Shown here: in pieces, positions 34,301-45,307 of the stretch | Position numbering within the stretch: the stretch's first letter is position 1 | Layout of the letters: the number at the start of each line of letters is the position of its first letter | Source of the DNA: Mya arenaria | Lineage: Eukaryota; Mollusca; Bivalvia; Myida; Myidae | DNA: 64,000 bases | Direction: 5' to 3' | Assembly: GCF_026914265.1 (NCBI RefSeq) | Contig: NC_069129.1 | Span: 26,395,650 to 26,459,649 of the forward strand | Program-made: the position numbers and the translations under genes | The notes under the pieces: model-generated | Seen by the model: only the letters and a program-made list of their open reading frames with translations | What the model was told of the DNA's origin: nothing | Database searches by the model: none

Positions 34301-36382
34301 CTATACTCTATGTCCTTATATGCAGCACTCCATTGTGAATAAACACCTATGTGTGACCTTGACCTTAGAGGTAGGGACACGGGTCTTGCACGCGACACGT
34401 CGTCTTGGTATGCCGAACACATGTGGCAAGTTATTTTAAAATCTGTCCATACAAGGGAAAGTAACAGCCCGGAAACGACAACCTATACTCTATGTCCTTA
34501 TATGCAGCATTCCATTGTGAATAAACACTAAGTGTGACCTTAACCTAAGAGGTAGGGACACGGGTCTTGCACTCGACATGTCGTCTTGGTATGCAGAACA
34601 CATGTGGCAAGTTATTTTAAAATCTGTCCATAAAAGGGAAAGTTACAGCCCGGACACAACAACCTTTACTCTATGTCCTTATATGCAGCACTCCATTGTG
34701 AATAAACACTAAGTGTGACCTTGACCTTAGAGGTAGGGACACGGGTCTTGCACGTGACACGTCCTCTTGTTATGTGGAACACATGTGGCAAGTTATTTTA
34801 AAATCTGTCCATACAAGGGAGAGTTACAGCCAGGACACGACAACCTATACTCTATGTCCTTATATGCAGCACTCCGTTGTAAATAAACAACTAAGTGTGA
34901 CCTTGACCCTAGAGGTAGGGACACAGGTCTTTGACGCGACACGTCGTCTTGGTATGTGGAACACATGTGGCAAGTTATTTTAAAATCTGTCCATACAAGG
35001 GAAAGTTACAGCCCGGACACAACAACCTATACTCTATGTCCTTATATGCAGCATTCCATTGTGAATAAACACTAAGTGTGACCTTAACCTAAGAGGTAGG
35101 GACACGGGTCTTGCACTCGACATGTCGTCTTGGTATGCAGAACACATGTGGCAAGTTATTTTAAAATCTGTCCATAAAAGGGAAAGTTACAGCCCGGACA
35201 CAACAACCTTTACTCTATGTCCTTATATGCAGCACTCCATTGTGAATAAACACTAAGTGTGACCTTGACCTTAGAGGTAGGGACACGGGTCTTGCACGTG
35301 ACACGTCCTCTTGTTATGTGGAACACATGTGGCAAGTTATTTTAAAATCTGTCCATACAAGGGAGAGTTACAGCCAGGACACGACAACCTATACTCTATG
35401 TCCTTATATGCAGCACTCCGTTGTAAATAAACAACTAAGTGTGACCTTGACCCTAGAGGTAGGGACACAGGTCTTTGACGCGACACGTCGTCTTGGTATG
35501 TGGAACACATGTGGCAAGTTATTTTAAAATCTGTCCATACAAGGGAAAGTTACAGCCCGGACGCGACAACCTATACTCTATCTCCTTATATGCAGCACTC
35601 CATTGTGAATAAACACCTAAGTTTGACCTTGACCTTAGAGGTAGGGACACGGTTCTTGCACGTGACACGTCGTCTTGGTATGCCGAACACACGTGGCAAG
35701 TTACTTTAAAATCTGTCCATACAAGGGAAAGTTACAGCCCGGAAACGATAATCTATACTCTATGTCCTTATATGCAGCATTCCATTGTGAATAAACACTA
35801 AGTATGACCTTGACCTTAGAGGTAGGGACACGGGTCTTGCATGCGACACGTCGACATGGTATGTCGAACACATGTGGCAAGTTATTTTAAAATCTGTCCA
35901 TACAAGGGAAAGTTACAGCCAGGACACGACAACCTATACTCTATGTCCTTATATGCAGCATTCCATTGTGAATAAACACTAAGTGTGACCTTGACCCAAG
36001 AGGTAGGGACACGGGTCTTGCACGCGACACGTCGTCTTGGTAAGCCAAACAAATGTGGCAAGTTATTTTAAAATATGTCAATACAAGGGAAAGTTACAGC
36101 CCGGAAACGACCACCTATACTCTATGTCCTTATATGCAGCATTCCATTGTGAATAAACACCTAAGTGTGACATTGACCTTAGAGGTAGGGACACGGTTCT
36201 TGCACGCGACACGTCGTCTTGGTATGCCAAACACATGTGGCAAGTTATTTTAAAATCTGTCAATAAAAGGGAGAGTTACAGCCCGGACACGAGTTATTGA
36301 GCCGGACACACGGACGGACGGAAGGACGGACGGACGGGTGCGATTTTACGATTTTAATTTGCCCACCTTCGGGGGCATAAAA
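31326..36382 (+). mobile_element. Pearl-like element H, 5 kb, ~182-bp satellite core
   Basis: Head AACAAGAGCGTCGTCTTGG, then about 27 monomers of ~181-182 bp (each with GAACACATGTGGCAAGTTAT, CCTTATATGCAGCACTCCAT and GTGACCTTGACCTTAGAGG). Then an impure ACGG stretch (36309-36338), a 3' hairpin GCCCACCTTCGGGGGC (36361-36376) and ATAAAA. The repeated open frames in it are a by-product of the monomer. It is the largest such element here and lies in the intron of the minus-strand gene fragment. Confidence 0.85.
32050..35720 (+). repeat. Higher-order repeat in element H: six monomers, 1089 bp
   Basis: Variant monomers recur at exactly 1089 bases: 32061, 33150 and 34239 for one type, 32596, 33685 and 34774 for another. 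The last step is 544 bases (34774 to 35318), half a block, so three monomers were duplicated or lost there. Blocks are almost identical to each other while monomers within a block differ, which shows recent block-wise amplification. Confidence 0.9.
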
Positions 36383-36939
36383 TGCGCCATTTTGACTAAA
36401 TTTAGAAATGCAAGTTACTTGCTTTAAAGTTAGACATAATAAGATTGTTTTCTTTGAGAATTAATCAACATTTCAATAAAAAAACATACGCGGACCCATT
36501 TTTTTTTAAATCAACTTTTATTTTTACATTTTTGGAAAAGTATATGTTTTAAGTTTGGTAATGTGTCAAAAATTATTGGTCAGAATTTGTTTCACTTGCT
36601 TGGTTATTTCTGGTTTCAGGCAAGGTATTCACTATACCAAGTATACCTAACATCTACATGAGTCTATGAAAAGTCTGAAACAAACTAGAGATATCACAGA
36701 ATTGATGAATGCCCCCAAAAACAGGGCGAGGTTGGAACATGATGACACAAATGCAACTCAATTATATCCCATTATACCAAACTAAAGACTGAATGAAAGT
36801 CTACTATATTATAAGAAAATATTTGTTTCATGTCTATATTTTGAACAGTTTTTCTCTACCGATGACAACAGTGATAACACCAGTTCTTGCCAATATATCA
36901 TTCCCCCCTCCTCCTACAACAAAAAGACAGCGTTCTTAC
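36383..36939. other. Spacer 3' of element H
   Basis: No gene or repeat recognised up to the minus-strand exon at 36940-36994. Confidence 0.5.
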
Positions 36940-36994
36940 CTGAAACACAGATTGCCCCAAATCGTTGTCTACGGATCGTGAAGATTTGCAAGGT

Positions 36995-37772
36995 CTGCAA
37001 CGTTCAGCTCCGAAAATATGGGTAACCGACGCGCACCACCTTCCTCGTTTGATAGGTACCAGGATAAGCGCTTCAGGGCTTCTGATCGTACCCGGTGTGC
37101 GGATGATGGAACCAGTTTAATATATTTTTGTTTTTTTTATTCCACAATACTTTCTTGTTATTCTAGTTTCAAACTTCTTTATATTTAACCTTTGAGAAAC
37201 AACTTACTACACTATTATGCTAATCACTGTCTTTGGCATAATGTTATGGCCTGCTGGTGTGTAAGCTCATTTATACTCGCACATGGGCCTTGCCCATTCA
37301 CAAAAATTGAAATGATTTAGATATTCAATAAAAAAAATCAGCAATGTTTTAGCACTTTTTAACGTTGGAATTGTGGCTATGTAGCTATTAACTCCAGAAC
37401 TTACTTTAAGTTTAAAGGTCACCATGACCTCAAATCCATGGGGGTCATATTTTGACCCCGTCAAATGTGCATATCACATTTGATGACTTTGCACATTTGA
37501 CGACTCTGGAACATGAAATTCAATGGATATTGATCCTAAACAAACATGTGACGGACAAGTCATTCCTTTGTGTCTGCCATGCTCACCAGGTGACACAAAA
37601 GCAGACAAGCTTCAACTATTGTGCGATTCTTGACTCACCACAATTTTAGACTCATTTAAACACTAAGTGCAACTCGAAAATTAAAAGCTAAAGAGACTCA
37701 GAAGAGTATGGATTCAAATGACATCACTACAACAGTAACCCCCTTTGCGTGTGAATACGTCCCCAAACTTAC
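36995..37772. other. Intron of the minus-strand gene fragment
   Basis: Single-copy sequence; near 37470-37500 the phrase CACATTTGATGACTTTG / CACATTTGACGACTC is locally repeated. No exon recognised. Confidence 0.5.
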
Positions 37773-38238
37773 TTTAGGTCTGTAGACAGCATACATCGCA
37801 GTGTTCCCCGGAGTTTCTCCCCTTGGGTGATCTCACTTGAGGAAGTGGAGGGTTTGGTTTCCAGCATGGCTAGAATACTGGTTCCCAGCACTGTGTTAAC
37901 ACATGCATATGACTGAAAGAACGTGCAAATGTCAGGTTTTGATAAACCAGCAGCAGAAATAGCGGAAAAATATCGTTTTTTTTCTCTCACTAACATGTGA
38001 ATGATCAAAAGAACATTTATTTCTTATTTTTGTATTCTTAATGCATTTTCTTTCATGCTTTGACTGAAATATCAAGCTATTTTTATCTTTCTCTTATTTT
38101 CACTTCAATGAAAATATCATTTTTATTTGATTCATTGATTTCTGTGATCACATGGTGAAATATAGTTTGATGTTCCACCCAAATACAACAAGTATCTCTT
38201 TATTTATTCGTTAAAACAACAAACATAGGATGAAAAGT

Positions 38239-39190
38239 AACAAGAGATGTTTGTCAAACATTATGCCACCCGTGAGTGCCATGTTGTCAGGATTATTTGG
38301 ACAATTTTGGAATGAAATATGCATGGACTGAAATGAAAGCTGATTTGTCATTGAGGCAGATTTAAGATAATGACCACTCAAAGTGTGATGACAGTAGGTA
38401 CATAGTTTTATCATGTTCAGATGATGAATGATATTTGTAGATAAAAGTGTATCCTCTTAGCAGCAGGGAACAAGTAAATATAATGAAATGTTTATGATGA
38501 ATATGAGTTATAACCATGACCTTTAACTCTATGACCACAAAACCAAAATCAACTGGTCACCCCAAACCTAAATGTCAAGTTTGAGGCCCATGGGTGCAGG
38601 CATTGTCAAGTTATCACACAGACAAGCTCTTTGCGTTCAAGGTCGCTATGACCTTGACCCTTGAACCAATGACTCCTAAATCAAAAGGGGTAATCTCAAG
38701 GACATGCCCAACACCAAAGTCGAGTTTGAGGGCCATGGGTGCAGGCGTTGTCGATTTATCACTAGAACAATATTTTCGCATTCAAGGTCACTATAACCTT
38801 GCCTCGATGACTCCTAAAAGCAATCTACTGGTCAGGCCCATCCTCCATTTCAAGTTTGATAACTATAAGTCCAGGAATTGTCAAATATGCCTTCCAGGTC
38901 ACTGTGACCTAGACCCAGCCTCCCTGTCAAGTTTGATGGCCCAAGGTCTAGGCACTGTTCAGTTATCACTCGGACAAGCTTTAAAATCCGTTTTACCAGT
39001 AAAGGTCATTGTAACCTTGACCTTTTACCCGATGACCACTAAAATCAATAGGACCATATGTCAAGGAATTGTTGAGTTATCACTCAGACAAGCTTTGGTC
39101 TACCGACGGGCCGACCGACCAACCTACAGACCAACAGACCAACACGTGCAAAGCAATATACCACTCTTTTCCGAAGGGGGGGGGCATACT
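38239..39190 (+). mobile_element. Pearl-like element F
   Basis: Head AACAAGAG with the hairpin ATGTTTGTCAAACAT (38247-38261). Core of about four ~150-bp units of the same family as element E (GGTCACTGTGACCT, TCAAGTTTGA..CC..AGG blocks), then GGGCCGACCGACCAACC and a tail ending GAAGGGGG..GCATAC. About 0.95 kb. Confidence 0.75.
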
Positions 39191-39459
39191 TATGTGTAAA
39201 AAAAGAACGCATTTGCTTGTTACTCTCATTTATGCAAATTAATAAATACCAGTGAAATCTTGTCTCAAGGTCAGTAATAAACTTGAAACGTCTAACAAAA
39301 TAAAAGCATCATACCTGCATAATTGGCAGTGCTCTGGCGAGTTCTTTCAACATTAACTGCCATAAGGCTGGGCTCATCAGTTACTGACTCTTCAACAAAT
39401 GAGTAACCAACTCACTGGCTGCATTGGCCACCTAAAAAACAAGAAAGATTATTCAGTTT

Positions 39460-39560
39460 CACAGCTCAAATAAACGTAGCACCATGGCTGGGATCATCAG
39501 TAACTGACTCTTTAACATATATGTTACAAATTCACTCAGATTGGCTGCGTTCAAAATTTA
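39460..39560 (-). pseudogene. Degenerate second copy of the exon at 39315-39431
   Basis: The complement reads AANLSEFVTYMLKSQLLMIP, matching NAASELVTHLLKSQ then LMSPALW in the neighbouring exon. An acceptor-like AG precedes it, but the end is diverged and no donor follows. It has TTA where the neighbour has the stop TAA. Confidence 0.6.
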
Positions 39561-40139
39561 GAAAAGTCAAAACCAGATAATTCTGTATAATAGGAAGTGC
39601 TCTGCTTGCTTTTCTAGTAAATCATGACACCATTAGAACCTATCTTAACATCTGCGTCTAAATTTTCACAGTCAACAACAACTATATATGTCTCCACAGT
39701 AGTGTTTTAGCTGAAGGGTTATGGAAGGGTACTGAACCCTGTCCTTTTAAAAGTCTTCATAGAATTAAATGCTCAACACTCTCAAAAAATATTTCGTATT
39801 GTCTAATTATATTGTAAATATACACGCAACTTTATATTTCTGTCTGTTGAAACTTTAAATTTCCTCCATTGAACACAATATCTACCATTTTCTGCCAAAT
39901 TCATGTTTAAGTTCTTCATAGCCCGATTCAAGGTGCCGTTTTTACCCTTAGCAACCATTTTCTTTTTCTGCACCACCCTGTCCTTTTTAAAGCCTGGCTA
40001 AAACCCTACTATTTTACTTTAAATCTGTATGTTCTTTCAAAGAAAATAGTTTGAGAGTTTGGCATAGCTTTGATAGCATTATCAGTTTTGTCACGAAAAA
40101 ATAAAAAAAAATGCCAATGACCCAAACATGTCAAGGTTT
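39561..40139. other. Spacer without a recognised gene
   Basis: AT-rich; no feature recognised. Confidence 0.5.
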
Positions 40140-40861
40140 TCAAATTCCAATCTGGTTTTTGCTCAACCTATTCACCACCGGATAATATATTTGTGTTGCA
40201 CTGCTTAATACAAATAGTAAAAGCCAAAAAGAAGAAATCATGTTTTGCGTGTATTGACCTTATAGCTGCATTTAACTCTGTCTGGCGTTCTGATCTTTGG
40301 TAAAAACAAAGTTCATATAATATTTGCGGTATTTTTCTAAAGTTAATGAAAGCATGTTTGATTCTATTAAATCTTTTGTTAGGGTTAATGGAAAGTCGTT
40401 TAACTATTTTGTAAGTAATATAGGGGCCAGACAAGGAAAAAATCTTTATCTGATGTTATTTTCCCTTTTTCTAAACGACCTTCAGGATTCTGTAACACGA
40501 AAGAGCTAAATGGCATCGACATTGGTGATAATCAGTTATTATTATGTATACAAATGTTTTATTTTTCTATGCTGATGACACAAACATTGTCTGTGAATCT
40601 GAAAATAATATCCCATATTGTTTGTATGCAAACCATGACTACTGTCTCTTATGGCATTTAAAAGTTAATATTAATTAAACAATGATTGTAATATTCTCAT
40701 CCGGTAGAATGATGAATCAGACATTCCAATTTGATAATATGGGCATAGAAACTGTGAGAGAGTACAGGTATCTTGGAAAATATTTTAGTCATATTACAAA
40801 CCACGCTAATAAAGCTATGTATTTCCTTAATAAGAAATGCTTAATCATTATACTTTCCAAT
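40140..40861 (+). mobile_element. LINE fragment: reverse transcriptase domain, broken
   Basis: Three frames carry ordered RT pieces: DNIFVLHCLIQ near 40180, IDLIAAFNSVW near 40254-40290, the stretch VRVNGKSFNYFVSNIGARQG (40380-40435), YADDTNIV around 40570, and REYRYLGKYFS near 40760. Several frameshifts and stops; the first RT acid (IDLIAAFN) and the YADD box are still readable. It is a non-LTR retrotransposon of unknown clade, truncated at both ends. Confidence 0.8.
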
Positions 40862-40863
40862 TA

Positions 40864-42718
40864 ATATGCAAGTTGACTTGTCAATACTAGGGCCTTTAGT
40901 TTGCAACATCTTCCTAAATGACATCTACTACTTTATCAATGATGCGCAGCTTTGTATGATTATGCAGATGACAATACTCTTTCTGTGTGTGATAAAAATC
41001 CTGATGCTGTTGAGACCACTCTTGAAAAAGAAAGTAACATTTTGATAAACTGGTTTACTTCCAGTCAAATGCAGGTTAACCCTGACAAATTTCAGGCAAT
41101 TTCAGTTGGCTCAAGGTCAGTTAAAAAAATAAAACAATTCAATATACTTAATCACACCATTGTTTGTGAAGAGCAAGTGAAAGTTTTAGGTGTTGAAGTA
41201 GATAGTTTATTAGATTTTGATGCCCAGATTTCTAAAATGTGCAAAAAAAAGCTGCTAAGCAATTGAATATTCTTCAAAGACTAAGCAAATTTGACAACCA
41301 ATACTAAGCTTATTATCTTTAAACTTTTTATCAGATCCAATTTCAACTACTGTCCTGTCGTTTGGCATTTTTGTATCAAGACCAACACAGACAAATTAGA
41401 AAAGATTCAATACAGAGCTTTAAAAATTGTTTTTAATGATTACACCTCAACTTACGAAAATCTTCTTCATATAGTTCAATTGCCAACATTACATTTGAGT
41501 AGGGTAAGATACATTGCTATTGAAACTTACAAATGTCAGTATGGTATCTCAGCAGAATATGTTCAAAACCTTGTAACTTTTAAGACATGTAATTTTAATC
41601 TGAGATACGAAAACTGTGTAGACGTTCCATCAGTAAGAACAACTAAATATGGAAAAACTCTTTCCGCTTTGAGGCCAGTCAGGTATGGAACAGCCTCCCA
41701 AAGGAAATAAGGGTCTCCCAAAACTACCTGGAATTTAGAAGGCTGATCCGCAACTGGAAAGGTCCCTCTTCAATGTGTTCAATGTGTAAATAATACCTTT
41801 TTGCTTTAAAAAATAGAAGAAATTGAGAACAATAAGATGTTGCACTGAATATCTTTTATCCTTTGTCTTAACGGAAAAGGAGTTTTGTTTTCAGTGGGAT
41901 GGCTTACACCCACTGGACAAGATATGGGATTCAAATACCAGAAAAGAATTCATCGGACTTCTTTGACTAAAATAACAACTTATTAAATTAAATTACATGG
42001 GCTAATATCTTATTATGATTGTTCAAATTATATAACATCTGTCGAACACATACAACTACTTGTGTTTTTCTTTCGGCAAGTATTTTGTTTAGATGTTACG
42101 ATTTTACTTTTTCATTTTTTTCAATTAACATTATTTTACAGTGAAAGGTGTAATATCAAAATAACATGATATATATCATACCTCCTCTAAGCAATACTTG
42201 CAAAGTTGTTGTTTTTTTTCCTATCATGCTAGATTATTTTTAAGTTTTTTGTTCTTTTATAAACTACACATCGATGTACAAAGCTGTTATTCCCTTGTAT
42301 ATTTTGCTACTTACAATTTTGCTACTTCAATGTATATGATTACCCTTCAAGTTATACTGTTGAAACAACTAGCCATTTTACAGTGGTATCTCAACTAGTG
42401 GAACCGTGCGCATGTGGTCTGGCCATACAGCTGGGAAAACTTGTTGGTGATATCACTGTTCACGATGCTCTGGTGATATCACTGTTCACGATGCTCTAAT
42501 CCTATTTTGCTATTTGTATTTGTATGCATGCTCCAATATGTGTTCATTTTAACATATATACTTTTATTTCCAGGTCACAAGCTCATTGTTATTGTTATTT
42601 GATATGTTATGTATGTTTGTTATTCATGTCGGAAAATAGCTCATTGAGCTAATGTTTCTTGTTAACACATACCCGACTTTAAATAAAGATTCTTGTATCT
42701 TGTATCTTGTTTCTTGTT
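40864..42718 (+). mobile_element. Second LINE, 5'-truncated, with RT end, C-terminal domain and 3' UTR
   Basis: Starts inside RT with LSILGPLVCNIFLNDI, then DYADDNTLSV (about 40960), NWFTSSQMQVNPDKFQAI, and a C-terminal part (LIIFKLFIRSNFNYCPVVWH, 41305-41365) to WNSLPKEIRVSQNYLEFRRL and CSMCK with stop 41791-41793. At least three frameshifts (near 40951, 41265-41290 and 41685). The pattern fits Jockey/CR1-like elements. A ~900-bp 3' UTR ends in short TTGTATC repeats at 42718; reversed copies of this UTR lie at 55318-55465 and 59855-60195. A 26-bp unit is doubled at 42446-42497. Confidence 0.8.
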
Positions 42719-43440
42719 TAATAAGCTTGTTAAACCAGTATTTCTTTATGGGTGTAAAATATGGGGATTTTGAAACTTAAAATATTTGATAAAAGATACA
42801 ACTTTAATTTTTGAAGCACAATTTAAGCCTTCGCTACTTTATTTTGCCATATAAAGTCTTTATGATCATCTGAAAAAAACGGGTATTCAAATAAATTCAT
42901 CTTGATCAATACTATTTAAGATATGTTAATAAAAAGAGGAATGTATGGGATTTGGTTATCACATACATTAAGTAATTGTAGATGCCTAACCCTCTCAGAG
43001 ACACAAAAGTTAAAGGATTTGTTTATTATTAACTGGTACATGAAATACATCGACACGTTTTAGATATAAAAAAACATCTAAAAAAACAAAGTTTTAAATG
43101 GAAAATTATCTTAAGAGCATTTATGACATAAATAGAAGAGTTTTGCAACATTACGAACGAGATGGAAAATATGAGAAAAGTAAAATGAACACGTTGCAAT
43201 AGCACGATAGGTGATGATACCATTATATTGAAGAATGTCCTGATTTTCTTTAATCTGAGAAAAACATTAATAAAACCTGTATTTAATGATTCACCGAGTT
43301 ATGTAAAATTGCTGAACCTCTTCATAAGTAGAAAGAAAAATTAGTTCATGAAACTATCAATATTTGTTATACACGTTTTAAAATCATTCAGCACTTAGTG
43401 TTAAAAAATTATGTAAACGTTCATCACTCGTTTCTTTGGC

Positions 43441-43910
43441 GTATAAGTAAGTAAATTGTTTATTATTGTGGCATGTGCAATTCAAACAGAGTAGTAATAA
43501 CATATATACAAACATTTGCACCCGACCCGTTGTGTCTATAGGTCACCATATCTAAAGTGTAATGAAAGTGGCATAAGGTATATAACATAAATTGACAAGT
43601 ATCATAACACAGTTGGTATTACAGATACAATGTAAGTTCCAAGAGCGGCAGAAATGGATCAAATATCACATTAAGCGTACATAATAGTTCGTCTTTTAAG
43701 TTAGGCATTTACAATATATTTAGATAGTTTCCTAGGATATGAGGACATTAGAATGGATAGTTTACTGTCTATATCATGGTCGACTAATTGACGTGAAATT
43801 ATTTTGTTCAGGTGTAACAAACGCAGATCACTGTAACGATTGCATTCAAAAAGAAAGTGTTTCTCGTCCTCAATATGATTAAGCTGGCATAATCTGCATA
43901 TATGGCTCAA
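43441..43910 (-). mobile_element. 3' end of a LINE, minus strand
   Basis: The complement encodes ICRLCQLNHIEDEKHFLFEC then NRYSDLRLLHLNKI, the cysteine-rich C-terminal motif (C-x2-C...EDEKHFLF-x-C) of bivalve non-LTR elements, with a stop at 43701-43703 and a 3' UTR to about 43441. The sequence is absent from the right block of the duplication, so it inserted after that duplication or was deleted there. Confidence 0.75.
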
Positions 43911-44285
43911 GACCACAGTTATCTGCCCCCCGTTGACCAAGATCCGGATGTGAATACAGAAAAAGAGTGCTTGTGTTCAAGTATCAATATTTTATTAAAA
44001 TTGAATGAAAAAGAAGCAAAAAATGTTCTTTTTGCAGAGAACTTGACTGAATTTGACACTCTATTGCAGAAATTGATAGTTTTCAATGTAAATATTGGAA
44101 AAATCATAGCATGTGGAAGTCTGAAAATTAGTTGTTTGTAGCCGATTGACTCCCTGGCGGAAGGGTTATGTATTTGAACTCAATTTTGACAGTCGGGTCA
44201 ATGGTCAACATGGTGTTTTCTTGTGATTATATTTTGTGTCTTGAATTGTTCTAGAGATGCCATGTCCTTGTTTTTCAATTGGGGG
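43911..44285. other. Unassigned sequence of the left block
   Basis: Open for 79 codons (43902-44141) with no recognised motif; not found in the right block. Confidence 0.4.
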
Positions 44286-44803
44286 GTGTATAAAGTCAAA
44301 AGCCAGGTTAGTGTCGACTATATGAAACATATAGTAAAAATAACTGTGGTCTCACGCCATATTAAGATCCAGTGGTTCCCCAATAAAACGTCCAGTTTCC
44401 GCTCTCGTATATTGATTGGAGAATTCTCACATGATATATATTTTATAGGTTTTTAATATATATACATACATTCTCTTCCGGAGAATTTTGTTTTTGGGAT
44501 AACGTTTTAAAATGTTATAATTCTATGTAATCCTATTTACAGGTGTGTATAAAGTCAAAAGCCAGGTTAGTGTCGACTATATGAAACATATAGTAAAAAT
44601 AACTGTGGTCTCACGCCATATTAAGATCCAGTGGTTCCCCAATAAAACGTCCAGTTTCCGCTCTCGTATATTGATTGGAGAATTCTCACATGATATATAT
44701 TTTATAGGTTTTAATATATATACATACATTCTCTTCCGGAGAATTTTGTTTTTGGGATAACGTTTTAAAATGTTATAATTCTATGTAATCCTATTTGTAT
44801 TTT
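44286..44803 (+). repeat. Fresh 259-bp tandem duplication
   Basis: 44286-44544 repeats at 44545-44803 with only a 1-base indel and minor end differences. The right block of the large duplication has a single, older version of its second half, so the tandem copy arose later. Confidence 0.92.
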
Positions 44804-45307
44804 AACAGCATTTGAAACTCAATGTATAATTCCGTTCGGACAACTTTAAACTCAGTGCATTCTTTGTTTTCATATATGTATTCATTATGACCCTGCATAA
44901 AGTATCTGCATACTTTGCATTTATAATGCTCTCATGTTTGTAAACTATCTGCAATGAGTGTATGAATCACTTTTGGTAGTTTATATGTGAACTAAAAAAT
45001 AGTGCACTGTTATGTATAAAAAGTAAAATGTTTGTTTCAGTACAATAGTGCAATATATTATCTCATAAATACCAATAGTATATATTTTCCTCATGGCTAC
45101 GGATCTGGTGCTAACTCGGTGACATATTTTACGATCTGACACTGAAACAAACAAGTGACCTCTACATAAATTATGCCAGAGAGCATGTCTACGTATTTGA
45201 AGGCATGCGTTATCTTACAAAGCACGCCGATACCAAATGTGCCCAGGTCATAGATAATATCTATCAAAGGAAGTTTGAATGTGGTTCTATTCATGTATGG
45301 AAACAAG

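Larger units (their letters stand above)
18484..39431 (-). pseudogene. Degenerate multi-exon gene, predicted helical-repeat protein, family not recognised
   Basis: Minus-strand exons with good GT/AG ends, in transcript order: 39315-39431, 37773-37912, 36940-36994, 20679-20776, 20075-20154 and 18484-18581. The first four join in phase and read ...LWQLMLKELARALPIMQ, SYACVNTVLGTSILAMLETK, CKSSRSVDNDLGQSVF and MDGLRKVYKILTSLLVDPG; the helical, leucine-rich pattern suggests ARM/HEAT-like repeats. Against an intact gene: codon 17 of the exon at 39315-39431 is TAA, where a duplicated exon copy nearby has TTA; the best frame of 20075-20154 (FKKDGGMEKILEHIQLG) does not match the phase of the exon before it; and 18484-18581 (LLLSNDDRTCYEVSHILALL) ends in a stop. 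Missing exons could explain the phase clash. The 16 kb intron between 20776 and 36940 holds a TRIM-like gene on the other strand. Confidence 0.5.

Noticed and set aside
31186-36263. Many similar open frames (MEHMWQVILKSVHTRESYS type) read as a gene family
   Set aside because: They are by-products of the ~182-bp satellite monomer, whose length is not a multiple of three, and they lie inside element H.
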